Positions 23,607-32,407 of a stretch of 46,376 bases of DNA are shown piece after piece. A program made the translations under genes and the position numbers. How positions within the stretch are numbered: position 1 is the stretch's first letter; each line of letters starts with the position of its first letter. The notes beneath the pieces are model-generated. The model worked only from the letters and a program-made list of their open reading frames with translations, had not been told where the DNA came from and ran no database searches. The stretch spans positions 1 through 46,376 of the forward strand of contig NZ_JACIXG010000040.1 of assembly GCF_014360585.1 (NCBI RefSeq). Direction: 5' to 3'. Source of the DNA: Nocardioides sp. (GTDB lineage: Bacteria > Actinomycetota > Actinomycetes > Propionibacteriales > Nocardioidaceae).

Positions 23607-24479
23607 ATGATCGGCACGCTCAACACCCTGGTCGACCTGGTCGAGGCAGAGCTCGACGACGGACTCGGCGGAGAGGTGGACGTGGCTCGGGTCGCCCGCG
23701 ACCACGGCACCACGGAGTACCACCTGCGCCGGATGTTCTCGGCCCTGGCCGGGATGCCCCTGTCGGAGTACGTACGCCGCCGTCGGATGACCCTGGCCGC
23801 GGCAGACCTGGTGACAGGTGCCCCTGACCTTCTGGAGGTCGCGGTGCGCTACGGCTATGGCTCGACCGAGGCGTTCGGGCGCGCGTTCCGTGCTGTGCAC
23901 GGTTCGGCTCCCGCCGACGTACGCCGATCCGGTGGTCCGCTACGCACACAATCCACGCTCAGGTTCCGCCTGAGCGTCGAAGGGAGCACCCCGATGGACG
24001 TCACCATCAACGACATGCCCGAGCTGCGGCTGGTCGGCCACGCCGCCAAGGTTCCGCTGATCTACGAAGGCGCGAACCCGCACATCCAGGCTCACATCGC
24101 CTCGATCGCACCCGAGGAGCACGGCCGGCTCAAGGAGCTCAACGACACCGACCCGCGCGGCATCCTCGCCGTCACCGACTCCCCGTCGCCCGATGCGCCG
24201 GAGGGTTCGATGATCACCTACCTGCACGGCGTCGCGGTGACGACGTCGGTCGAGGTGCCCGAGGGGCTCGACAGCATCACCGTGCCGGCCGGCGCCTGGG
24301 CGGTCTTCGCATCCAGCGGCCCGCACCCGGAGACGCTGCAGCGCCTCTGGGCATCGACCGCGACCGACTGGTTCCCGTCGAACCCGTGGCGACTCCGCCC
24401 CGGGCCCTCGGTCCTGCGCTACCTCGAGCTCACCGAGACGTACGCGTCCTGTGAGATCTGGATGCCGGTGGAGAAGTAA
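23607..24479 (+). CDS. AraC-family regulator with GyrI-like effector-binding domain
   Basis: 290 aa. The N-terminal AraC DNA-binding domain has two helix-turn-helix units (VDVARVARDHGTTEYHLRRMFSALAGMPLSEYVRRRRMTLAAADL, then DLLEVAVRYGYGSTEAFGRAFRAVHGSAPADVRR, about 25-107). The C-terminal half from PMDVTINDMPELRLVGHAAKVPL is the GyrI/SOUL-like small-molecule domain found in Rob and BmrR-type regulators, typical of multidrug or stress sensing. The start is fixed by AAAGGAGG 6 nt upstream. The ligand and targets are unknown. A dyad at 23527-23547 precedes it. It converges with the DUF5926 gene across the repeat 24489-24610. Confidence 0.93.
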   Translation: MIGTLNTLVDLVEAELDDGLGGEVDVARVARDHGTTEYHLRRMFSALAGMPLSEYVRRRRMTLAAADLVTGAPDLLEVAVRYGYGSTEAFGRAFRAVHGSAPADVRRSGGPLRTQSTLRFRLSVEGSTPMDVTINDMPELRLVGHAAKVPLIYEGANPHIQAHIASIAPEEHGRLKELNDTDPRGILAVTDSPSPDAPEGSMITYLHGVAVTTSVEVPEGLDSITVPAGAWAVFASSGPHPETLQRLWASTATDWFPSNPWRLRPGPSVLRYLELTETYASCEIWMPVEK

Positions 24480-24488
24480 CCGCCCGTC

Positions 24489-24610
24489 GGTCGAGCCGGA
24501 TTCGTGAGGTACGAACGAATCCGTGTCGAGACCAACACTGTCGAATCGAGCGCCGATAGGACTGTGTTGGTCTCGACACGCCTCCGCCTAGCGGCTCCGG
24601 CGGCTCGACC
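24489..24610. repeat. repetitive palindromic element, long copy
   Basis: 122 nt lying between two convergent genes. Outer arms GGTCGAGCCG / CGGCTCGACC; first inner hairpin GGATTCGT / ACGAATCC (24498-24505 and 24515-24522); second a perfect 17-bp stem, 24522-24538 with 24564-24580 (core GAGACCAACAC). Its 5' 40 nt and 3' 19 nt are identical to the short copy at 20019-20077. This resembles the abundant extragenic palindromes I recall from Nocardioides-like genomes; it may act as a bidirectional terminator here. Confidence 0.85.
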
Positions 24611-24616
24611 AGCGGG

Positions 24617-25555
24617 TCAGCGGATCGTGACCTGCCGGTTGGCGAGCCCGGCACGAGCCGAGCGCACCTCGGGGGTGATCTCGGAGTCGTCGGCGAGGGT
24701 CTCGTCGAGCAGCTTCTTGAACGCCACCGCCGGCTCCTCGAGCGCCTCGGCGCCGGTGCCGACCGGTACGTCCCAGACGGGAGCGAGCAGGCCGTGGGCA
24801 CGGAACATGCCGACGAAGCGGGCGTCGGGGACGATCACGTCGTCGCCGGCCACGTGCAGTCGGGCCAGCGCGGTCAGCAGAGCGTCCTCGGGCTCGGGCA
24901 TCACCCAGCGGAGGTGCTCCTTGGAGCCGACGGAGGTCCAGTACGCCGCGTCGACCGAGGTCAGCCGCTCGGTCGGCAGCACCGACTCGTTGGCGTGCTC
25001 GAGCGCGTGCTCGAAGTCACCCTTGTCCTCGACGTCGCCGAGCCACCAGTCGAAGCCCTCGTGGACGGTGACGTCCAGGGACGAGTTGGTCACCAGGTCC
25101 TGCAGTCGAGGTCCGGCACCGGGAGCGGTGGTCAGGCCGAAGACGCCGGACTCACCAGCAGCACGCGCCTCGAGCGCCTGGACCAGCGCGGCAGCGACAT
25201 CGCGAGAGACGTCGCCGTAGTTGTGCTGCACCTGCAGGCCGACCCAGACCTCGCCCGAGTCGCGCGACATCGCCGGCGCGGCGCCGGGCAGCAAGGTGCC
25301 CAGCGTGACCGGGGTCGACTCGTAGCCCTTCACTGTCAGCGACACGGTCGCCGACGGCACGAGCTCACGCAGCGCGACCAGGTCGCACTCGCCGGGCAGC
25401 CCCTCGAACGGGCGCCCCACGAAAGCACCCCCGGCCGCACCGTGGCATGCCTTGTAACGCTTGCCGGACCCGCACGGGCACGCCGCACGCGGGTTGGGAC
25501 CGTCCGTCGGGGCCGCAGCCGCCTGACGGTTCTTCACTCGGGACTTCTTGGCCAC
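24617..25555 (-). CDS. DUF5926 family protein with SEC-C metal-binding motif
   Basis: About 312 aa. An N-terminal SEC-C zinc motif, NPRAACPCGSGKRYKACHG (about 22-40), is the CxC...CH type found at the end of SecA and in many uncharacterised proteins. The remainder (GLPGECDLVALRELVPSATVSLTVKG ... AYWTSVGSKEHLRWVMPEPEDALLTALARLHVAG) matches DUF5926 as I know it; its function is unknown and it is typical of actinobacteria. GTG at 25553-25555 lies 6 nt after TAGGGT, a leaderless start; a TTG two codons earlier is less likely. The promoter is immediately downstream of the large palindrome at 25587-25660. Confidence 0.88.
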   Translation of the reverse strand: MAKKSRVKNRQAAAAPTDGPNPRAACPCGSGKRYKACHGAAGGAFVGRPFEGLPGECDLVALRELVPSATVSLTVKGYESTPVTLGTLLPGAAPAMSRDSGEVWVGLQVQHNYGDVSRDVAAALVQALEARAAGESGVFGLTTAPGAGPRLQDLVTNSSLDVTVHEGFDWWLGDVEDKGDFEHALEHANESVLPTERLTSVDAAYWTSVGSKEHLRWVMPEPEDALLTALARLHVAGDDVIVPDARFVGMFRAHGLLAPVWDVPVGTGAEALEEPAVAFKKLLDETLADDSEITPEVRSARAGLANRQVTIR

Positions 25556-25561
25556 GGCCAA

Positions 25562-25567
25562 ACCCTA
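25562..25567 (-). promoter_or_regulatory. -10 box of leaderless DUF5926 promoter
   Basis: TAGGGT on the minus strand, 6 nt before the GTG at 25555. Confidence 0.5.
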
Positions 25568-25586
25568 ACCTGCCGGTGCCGTTCGA

Positions 25587-25660
25587 CGTGTAACACGTCG
25601 TTCGTAGGTCTACTCGCCTTTTATAACGACCGGATAGACCCACGAACGACGTGTTACACG
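25587..25660. repeat. 74-bp palindrome with 19-bp perfect arms
   Basis: CGTGTAACACGTCGTTCGT (25587-25605) is perfectly complementary to 25642-25660. After one mismatch the pairing continues for 6 bp (GGTCTA/TAGACC). The loop is AT-rich (TTTTATAA). Each arm also contains an 11-bp self-palindrome CGTGTAACACG. It lies at about -32 to -105 relative to the DUF5926 start and just past the glycerophosphodiesterase stop. It could be a terminator, a double operator or a repetitive element; base composition is much more AT-rich than its surroundings. Confidence 0.85.
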
Positions 25661-25665
25661 CGGGC

Positions 25666-26436
25666 TCAGCCGCCGAGCAGCCCCAACATGAACCCCGGCC
25701 GGTCGGTGATGACCGCCTTGACGCCGAGGTCGAGGCAGAGCTTGAGCTGTTCCTCGGTGTTCACGGTGTAGACGTGGAGGTTGCGGCCCTTCGAGGCCAA
25801 CCGCCGGGCGAGCTTGGGGTGGGCGGCAAGCATGTCGATGCCGGCGCCGAGCCACCAGTCCGGGCCGATCGTGTGCCGCAGGAGCGACCAGTTGGCAGCG
25901 CGGTCGATGAGCTGGACGACCGGCACGCCCGGCGCCAACCGCTCCACCCGTTGCAGCGCGGTGAACGAGAAGCTCATCACCCGCACCGGGCTGTCCGGAC
26001 CCGCCCAGCCGAAGTCGTTGAGCACGTCGACCAGCCTTCCCTCGGTCAGACCGCCGTAGCGCGTCGGGTGCTTGGTCTCGATGGCCATCTCGACGTGGCG
26101 GTCGTAGTCCCGCACGGTCCGCAGCAGCCGGTGGAGCGTGAGCACCCCGCGCTTGTCCCGATCGGGCGCCTCGTCCTGCCCGTCCCAGAACCCGTTCTTC
26201 CAGGCCGCGAAGTCGATCGCCTGCAGCTCGGCGAGCGTCATCTCCGAGACCAGCCCGCGTGCCCCGATGCGGCGCAGGTGACGGTCGTGGACACAGACGA
26301 GATGCCCGTCCATCGTCAGACGCACGTCGCACTCCAAGGCGTCGGCGCCCGCATCCAGAGCCGCGACGTACGCGGCCAGGGTGTGCTCCGCGATCTCATG
26401 ACTGGCGCCGCGATGCGCGACCACCTGGGGCCTCAT
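25666..26436 (-). CDS. glycerophosphodiester phosphodiesterase
   Basis: About 256 aa. It hydrolyses glycerophosphodiesters to glycerol 3-phosphate and an alcohol. The GDPD TIM-barrel motifs are seen: VVAHRGASHEIAEHTLAAYVAALDAGADALECDVRLTMDGHLVCVHDRHL (catalytic His pair and metal Glu/Asp), VEMAIETKH, and C-terminal VYTVNTEEQLKLCLDLGVKAVITDRPG. The usual PENT reads AEHT here. No signal peptide, so probably cytoplasmic. The ATG at 26436 follows CACAAT by 6 nt (leaderless-like); an ATG 18 nt upstream is an alternative. The convergent-looking long upstream ORF extension lacks coding bias. Confidence 0.9.
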   Translation of the reverse strand: MRPQVVAHRGASHEIAEHTLAAYVAALDAGADALECDVRLTMDGHLVCVHDRHLRRIGARGLVSEMTLAELQAIDFAAWKNGFWDGQDEAPDRDKRGVLTLHRLLRTVRDYDRHVEMAIETKHPTRYGGLTEGRLVDVLNDFGWAGPDSPVRVMSFSFTALQRVERLAPGVPVVQLIDRAANWSLLRHTIGPDWWLGAGIDMLAAHPKLARRLASKGRNLHVYTVNTEEQLKLCLDLGVKAVITDRPGFMLGLLGG

Positions 26437-26518
26437 GTGGAGATTGTGGGCCATCGGGCAAGCCACGTCGCGCGACACGAGCGAGAAGCCACCGAGCCAT
26501 GTCTCGCGAAGACACGGC

Positions 26519-26899
26519 CTAGAACGGGACGAGCTCGAAACGGCCGACCGCGACGAAGGCTGCCAGCGACCAGAAGACCAGGTCACCGGCAGCAGCGCCC
26601 CACTCCTTACGGATGATGCGGGTGGTCGTCGCGCCGGTCATCAGCAGAACCAGCCCGAGCGCGGCGAGCGGCACCAGCCAGGTGGCGGTCCCGGTCAGGG
26701 CCGGCAGGATCAGCCCGGCGGCGGCCAGCACCTTCATCACACCGATGACCTTGAGAAAGCCCGCTGGGAAGTCATCGGCGTAGTGCCACCCGTCGAAGGC
26801 GTTGCGAAACCTCTCCTTCGACAGGAGCAGCATCGCCAGTCCGCCGGCCAGGAAGCCAGCTGCCAGAAAGATCGTCACGATCCACAAGATGATGTTCAT
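26519..26899 (-). CDS. DoxX-like family membrane protein
   Basis: 126 aa with four hydrophobic helices: ILWIVTIFLAAGFLAGGLAMLLL, FLKVIGVMKVLAAAGLILPAL, WLVPLAALGLVLLMTGA and DLVFWSLAAFVAVGRF. The KVIGVMKVLAAAGLILP segment is typical of DoxX-like proteins, some of which are tied to redox or thiosulfate metabolism. No specific role can be assigned. The ATG at 26899 has AGG about 5 nt upstream and is preferred over an upstream start that adds 12 charged residues. Confidence 0.82.
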   Translation of the reverse strand: MNIILWIVTIFLAAGFLAGGLAMLLLSKERFRNAFDGWHYADDFPAGFLKVIGVMKVLAAAGLILPALTGTATWLVPLAALGLVLLMTGATTTRIIRKEWGAAAGDLVFWSLAAFVAVGRFELVPF

Positions 26900-26958
26900 G
26901 CCAACCTGACGACGTACGCCGCCCGGCTGTGACATCGGTGGACGTCAGCGTGCGGGCA

Positions 26959-27687
26959 TCAGCGCCCGCCGGTCACCCGCAGCGTCGTCGCGGTGACGTA
27001 CGCGGCCCTGTCGCTCATCAGCCAGGCGACGGCCTCGGCGACCTCGTCGGGTGAGGACGCCCGGCCGAGCGGGATCTGGGGTGCCATCCGCGCGATCCGG
27101 CCGGGGTCGCCGGTGTTGGCGTGCATGTCGGTCTCGGTGAGGCCGGGAGCGACCGCGACCACCCGGATCCCCTGACCCGCGACCTCCAGACCGAGGCCCT
27201 TGGTGAGCGCGTCGATCCCGGCCTTGGCGGCGGCGTAGTGGACGTACTCTCCCGGTGACCCCAGGGTCGCGGCGCCGGAGGAGATGTTGACGATGACGCC
27301 ACCGCTGCGCCCACTCTTGGCGAGCGCCGACACCGCTGCCCGGGCGACCAGCGTGGGACCGACCAGGTTGACGGCGTACGTCTTCCGGATCTCGTCCGCC
27401 GGGGTATCGACCAGGGGCGCGTAGCGGTAGGTCGCGCCGGCGTTGTTGACCACACCCGTGATCGGGCCGGCGGCCTCGAACAGGTCGGCGATCCCGTCGT
27501 CGGTGGTGATGTCGGCCTGGACGATCTCGCAGGAGACTCCGAGCGCCCGGATCTCGTCACGCGTCGCGACGGCAGAAGACTCGTCGGACAGGTAGCCGAG
27601 CACGAGCGAGTGGCCGTCGGCGGCCAGCCGGCGACCGACGGCGGCGCCGATCCCGCGGGTGCCTCCGGTGATGAGCGTTCGTTTCAC
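26959..27687 (-). CDS. short-chain dehydrogenase/reductase, FabG-like
   Basis: 242 aa, NAD(P)-dependent Rossmann-fold oxidoreductase. Cofactor motif TLITGGTRGIGAAVGRRLA at the N-terminus; VVNNAGAT (about 80-87); catalytic Ser in VNISSGAATLG, and the Tyr-Lys pair in YVHYAAAKAGIDALTKGL; C-terminal RVTGGR in place of the common DGG ending. The substrate is unknown. The GTG start overlaps the stop of the upstream membrane protein (GTGA), so the two are translationally coupled. Confidence 0.93.
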   Translation of the reverse strand: MKRTLITGGTRGIGAAVGRRLAADGHSLVLGYLSDESSAVATRDEIRALGVSCEIVQADITTDDGIADLFEAAGPITGVVNNAGATYRYAPLVDTPADEIRKTYAVNLVGPTLVARAAVSALAKSGRSGGVIVNISSGAATLGSPGEYVHYAAAKAGIDALTKGLGLEVAGQGIRVVAVAPGLTETDMHANTGDPGRIARMAPQIPLGRASSPDEVAEAVAWLMSDRAAYVTATTLRVTGGR

Positions 27688-28466
27688 ACCCGAAGGTTGT
27701 CACGCAGCCGCCACGCCACCAACGCCAGTGCCAGGACGCCGGCGAGCGCCCATCCGGCCGGGTAGTGCACCGCGGGCTCGTTCCAGCGCTCGTGGAAGTA
27801 GACCAGGTGCGAGGAGAGCAGGCCGGCGTCGACGGAGCGGCCCTCCTGGATGAGTACGCCGATGGCGACCAGCACCGTCAGCAGGGTCTGCATCGCCCAG
27901 CCGAGGATCCAGGCGGGCACCCATGCGACGACGTCGACGGCGCGGCGTACCGAGGTCACCAGCACGGTCACCAGCGCAGCCGCGAGCAGCGCATCGATGA
28001 CCGACGACGGCAGGTCGCCGGAGAGCATCCCGTCGAGCCAGAGGGGTACGCAGACGGCCGGTGCGGCCAGCATCGGAGCCCGCAGGACGTACGGCCCGAG
28101 ACTTGCGGCGATCCCGGCGATCAGACCAGCGGCCGTCGTGATCGCGGCGACGGCGATCAGCTGGGTCGCCGTCGACGGGTTGGCCGCCGCCGGGCCCGCG
28201 GCGAACGTCAGGCCGAGGTACGCCGCGCCCACGACCCCGACGCCGGCGAGGGCCGCGCTGAGCAGCCGGCGGTCCGGACGGAGCCCGGCCGCGAGCCCGG
28301 CCGCGAGCCCACCGAGCGCCGCGGCGAGCAGCGTGAACGAGACCAGCTCGGCGACCATCGGGGCGAGCAGGAGCGGCTGCGGTTGGACGATCTGCGGCAG
28401 GAACCCGACGCCCCAACCCGCGGCCGCGACCAGCGGAACCATCCACAGACGCGTCCGTTCAGTCAT
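27684..28466 (-). CDS. multispanning membrane protein of unknown function
   Basis: About 260 aa with roughly seven hydrophobic helices, among them WMVPLVAAAGWGVGFLPQI, LLAPMVAELVSFTLLAAALGGLAAGLAAGL, LIAVAAITTAAGLIAGIAASL, ALLAAALVTVLVTSV and AGWALAGVLALALVAWRL. I recognise no family. The ATG at 28466 has GGAGG very close upstream; a GTG three codons earlier is an alternative. Last codons overlap the SDR start. The pair may be a coupled unit, but their shared purpose is unknown. Confidence 0.78.
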   Translation of the reverse strand: MTERTRLWMVPLVAAAGWGVGFLPQIVQPQPLLLAPMVAELVSFTLLAAALGGLAAGLAAGLRPDRRLLSAALAGVGVVGAAYLGLTFAAGPAAANPSTATQLIAVAAITTAAGLIAGIAASLGPYVLRAPMLAAPAVCVPLWLDGMLSGDLPSSVIDALLAAALVTVLVTSVRRAVDVVAWVPAWILGWAMQTLLTVLVAIGVLIQEGRSVDAGLLSSHLVYFHERWNEPAVHYPAGWALAGVLALALVAWRLRDNLRV

Positions 28467-28658
28467 GTCCTCCACGCTGACATGCGCAGGATGAGACCAC
28501 GCGGCGAAGCGGGAAACACCAGCCCAACGTCAGGTTGCCCGGCCGTTGACGATCCCCATCGTGGGGGACTGATTTCTGATTGAGGGGGCATCAAACCGGA
28601 ATACCTGGGTAGGCTCGGGGACGACACGTACCCCACGCGTGGAAGAGGTGAGACAGGC
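28467..28658. other. divergent promoter region
   Basis: This gap separates the membrane protein (leftward) and the transglycosylase (rightward). TTGAGG (28580-28585) and TACCTG (28602-28607, 16-nt spacer) are a weak promoter candidate for the rightward gene. No operator or RNA structure stands out. Confidence 0.3.
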
Positions 28659-30068
28659 GTGACCAAAGCAGCCCGACGAAGGTCGGGAAGAAGCTCGGCC
28701 AGAAGCATCAGCACTGCGGCGCTGGTCAGTATCGGGCCTCGGGCCGTTGCCGCCGTCGCGCTGACCGCTGCCTTCGCCGTCCTGGCCCCAAACGAGGGAA
28801 GCCTCGACACCGGCCACCAGCGGCCCGAGCTGCCTGACCCCGGCACCCTGCAGGACCCCCTCGGCATCTCCGGCGGTCTGGGCGGCGTGAAGAACCTGAC
28901 TCCGACCGACGCGGTGAAGCTGGCCGCCAACGCCGAGGAGCTGTCGATCCCGCCGGTCGCCCTGGCTGCGTACCAGCGCTCGTCGACCGTGCTCAACGAC
29001 GCCGACGCCTCCTGCCGCCTCGACTGGGCGCTGGTCGCCGCGATCGGCATGGTCGAGAGCAACCACGGCCGCTTCGGCAGCAGCGAGCTCAACGCCCACG
29101 GTCTCGCCGTCCCCGCGATCATCGGCCCGCAGCTCAACGGCGCCGGCAACTACGCGGCGATCCACGACACCGACAACGGCCTCTACGACCGCGACACGGT
29201 CTATGACCACGCGGTCGGCCCGATGCAGTTCATCCCCTCCACCTGGACCTACGCGGGTGCCGACGGCGACGGCGACAACCGCCGCGACCCGCAGGACATC
29301 GACGATGCCGCCGTCGCCACGGCGGCGTTCCTGTGCGCCGGCACCGAGGACGTCAGCACCACTTCCGGCGCCAACGCCGCGGTCTACCGCTACAACCAGA
29401 GCGACACGTACGTCGAGGCCGTGCAGAAGATCGCCGGCCAATACCGCAACGGGGAGTTCCCGGGCTCGCCGAACGTGGACGGCGGATCGCCGTTGTCCAC
29501 GAGGCCCACCGCGTCCCCGCTGCCGCGCACCCCGAACACTGTCGCGCCGACGCCGAAGTCGGAGGCCAAGACCGCTCCCACGGCCGCTGCCAAGCCTCCT
29601 GCTCCTGCTCCGACCCCCACACCTGCTCCGAGCAAGCCCGCGGACACCGACGACACGGATCCGGACACCGGAACCGGCGGTTCGGCGGGCGAAGGCGAGA
29701 CGACGAAGCCGACCCCCACGCCGACCCCGACTCCCGCGGACCCGCCCACGTCCGAGGAGCCGGATCCAGAGCCGGAGCCGGAGCCCACGGTCGAGAGCCG
29801 ATGCGAAGAGGCCGTCACCAACACTTACCCAGACCTCAAGCCGGATGACGAGACCTACACCTCGGTGGTCAACGACTGCGTCACCCACTTCAACGGCACG
29901 GTTCCCACGTTGGAGGAAGCCGAGGACTACGTGCGGGGCCTTCGTGAGGACCCGGCGTGGAAGGACAAGCTGCCGGAGCCGACGCCAGACAACGACGAGG
30001 TCTCGCCGGAAGGCGCCGAGACGGAGTCTTCCGGCGAGGCGTCGCCGACCACCTCGCCGGAAGAGTGA
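28659..30068 (+). CDS. secreted lytic transglycosylase with Pro-rich C-terminal region
   Basis: 469 aa. An N-terminal membrane segment or signal (AVAAVALTAAFAVLAPNEG, about 28-46) exports it. The transglycosylase domain (about 105-265) has the catalytic Glu in WALVAAIGMVESNHGRFG, plus HAVGPMQFIPSTWTYAGADGDGD and AAVYRYNQSDTYVEAVQKIAGQY, the MltB-like (SLT_2) pattern that cleaves peptidoglycan to anhydromuropeptides. A Pro/Thr/Ala-rich low-complexity stretch (about 285-385) is followed by an acidic C-terminal segment with two Cys (SRCEEAV ... VNDCVTHF). GTG start with GAGG and a purine-rich leader upstream. Confidence 0.92.
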   Translation: MTKAARRRSGRSSARSISTAALVSIGPRAVAAVALTAAFAVLAPNEGSLDTGHQRPELPDPGTLQDPLGISGGLGGVKNLTPTDAVKLAANAEELSIPPVALAAYQRSSTVLNDADASCRLDWALVAAIGMVESNHGRFGSSELNAHGLAVPAIIGPQLNGAGNYAAIHDTDNGLYDRDTVYDHAVGPMQFIPSTWTYAGADGDGDNRRDPQDIDDAAVATAAFLCAGTEDVSTTSGANAAVYRYNQSDTYVEAVQKIAGQYRNGEFPGSPNVDGGSPLSTRPTASPLPRTPNTVAPTPKSEAKTAPTAAAKPPAPAPTPTPAPSKPADTDDTDPDTGTGGSAGEGETTKPTPTPTPTPADPPTSEEPDPEPEPEPTVESRCEEAVTNTYPDLKPDDETYTSVVNDCVTHFNGTVPTLEEAEDYVRGLREDPAWKDKLPEPTPDNDEVSPEGAETESSGEASPTTSPEE

Positions 30069-30077
30069 TCTAGATCA
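30066..30077. other. 12-bp palindrome formed by two convergent stop codons
   Basis: TGATCTAGATCA: the first three bases are the transglycosylase stop and the last three, read on the minus strand, are the oxidoreductase stop. There is no T run, so it is not clearly a terminator. Confidence 0.6.
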
Positions 30078-31091
30078 GCTGACCTTGATCACCGTCTTGC
30101 CGAAGTTCTGACCCCGGAGCATCCGGTTGAACGCGGCAGGCGCGTTCTCGAGGCCCTCGGTGATGTCCTCGCGGTAGCGGAGCCTGCCGTCGGCCAGCCA
30201 GCCGGCCGCGTCGGAGAGGAAGTTCTGCTCGTGGTCGCGGACGAACTCGGTCTGGATGAAACCCCTGATCAGCAGCGACTTGTTGAGCACATGCCGCATC
30301 AACCCAGGCGCCCGGTCGGGCCCCTCGGGAGCGGCGGTGTCGTTGTAGTGCGCGACGATCCCGCAGACCGGCACCCGAGCGAACTTGTTGAGCCGCGGCA
30401 GCACCGCGTTCCACACATGGCCACCGACGTTCTCGAAGTAGACGTCGATCCCGTCCGGAACCGCCGCCTTCAGCTGGTCCTTGAAGTCGGGCGCGCGGTG
30501 GTCCAGCGCGGCGTCGAAGCCGAGCTCGGTCAGATGCTCGACCTTCTCCGGGCCGCCGGCGATCCCCACCGCACGGCAGCCGAGGATCTTCGCGATCTGT
30601 CCGACCGTGGCTCCCACGGGTCCGGTCGCCGCAGCCACCACGACGGTCTCGCCGGGCTGCGGCCGGCCGATCTGCGTCAGCCCCGCGTACGCCGTGAACC
30701 CGGGCATCCCCAGCACCCCCAGCGCGGTCGAGACCGGGGCGACGGCCGGGTCGAGCCGGCGGGTGTGCGCCGCCGGCGCGGTCGAGTAGGACTGCCAGCC
30801 TCCGTACGCCAGCACGACATCGCCCACCTGCCGCGACGGGTCGCGCGACTCCACGACCTCGGCGACCGTGGCGCCGGGCAGCACGTCGCCCAGTGCGGTC
30901 GGCGCGGCGTACGACGGCGCGTCACTCATCCGTCCACGCATGTAGGGGTCGAGCGAGAGGAACTGCGTACGCAGCAGCACCTCTCCTTCCCCGGGCGTGG
31001 GCACCTCGGAGGTGACGATCGAGAAGTCCTCGGGGGTCGGCTCACCGACCGGGCGGGCGCGGAGCAGGGTCTGGGTGTTCGTGTCGGTCAT
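30075..31091 (-). CDS. NADP-dependent oxidoreductase, MDR superfamily (CurA/leukotriene-reductase-like)
   Basis: 338 aa, zinc-independent medium-chain reductase that reduces activated double bonds. The N-terminal ARPVGEPTPEDFSIVTSEVPTPGEGEVLLRTQFLSLDPYMRGRM is characteristic. The cofactor site is VVVAAATGPVGATVGQIAKILGCRAVGIAGG; KVEHLTELGFDAALDHR and VYFENVGGHVWNAVLPRLNKFARVPVCGIVAHYN follow. The ATG at 31091 is chosen because the longer upstream ORF has no homology-like start. Divergent from the osmoprotectant ABC operon. Confidence 0.93.
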   Translation of the reverse strand: MTDTNTQTLLRARPVGEPTPEDFSIVTSEVPTPGEGEVLLRTQFLSLDPYMRGRMSDAPSYAAPTALGDVLPGATVAEVVESRDPSRQVGDVVLAYGGWQSYSTAPAAHTRRLDPAVAPVSTALGVLGMPGFTAYAGLTQIGRPQPGETVVVAAATGPVGATVGQIAKILGCRAVGIAGGPEKVEHLTELGFDAALDHRAPDFKDQLKAAVPDGIDVYFENVGGHVWNAVLPRLNKFARVPVCGIVAHYNDTAAPEGPDRAPGLMRHVLNKSLLIRGFIQTEFVRDHEQNFLSDAAGWLADGRLRYREDITEGLENAPAAFNRMLRGQNFGKTVIKVS

Positions 31092-31133
31092 CCAGCCATG
31101 GTGCCGCACTGCCGGGCAGGTTCGCTCGGCTAC

Positions 31134-31146
31134 GGTCCTGAGGACC
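31134..31146. promoter_or_regulatory. 13-bp palindrome between divergent genes
   Basis: GGTCCT-G-AGGACC, perfect 6-bp arms, 43 nt before the oxidoreductase start and about 120 nt before the ABC operon. Possible operator; no regulator gene is adjacent. Confidence 0.3.
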
Positions 31147-31266
31147 ACAGACCTGCCCGACCCGTCAGGACGTGGGAATGCTTCTGTTCGCTTTCCTGTT
31201 CTGGCAGGCTGAGGTCCTTGAGCAACGGCGTCCGCAGGTGGAGAACGAAAGACAGGAGCGGTGGCT

Positions 31267-32328
<1,062 letters not shown>

Positions 32329-32407
32329 GCGAGCGCAAGCGAGCGAACCAGACGATCATCACGTCGCCGCGTCCGTACACTCGCGCCTGCGCTACGGGGG
32401 TGGCGAC

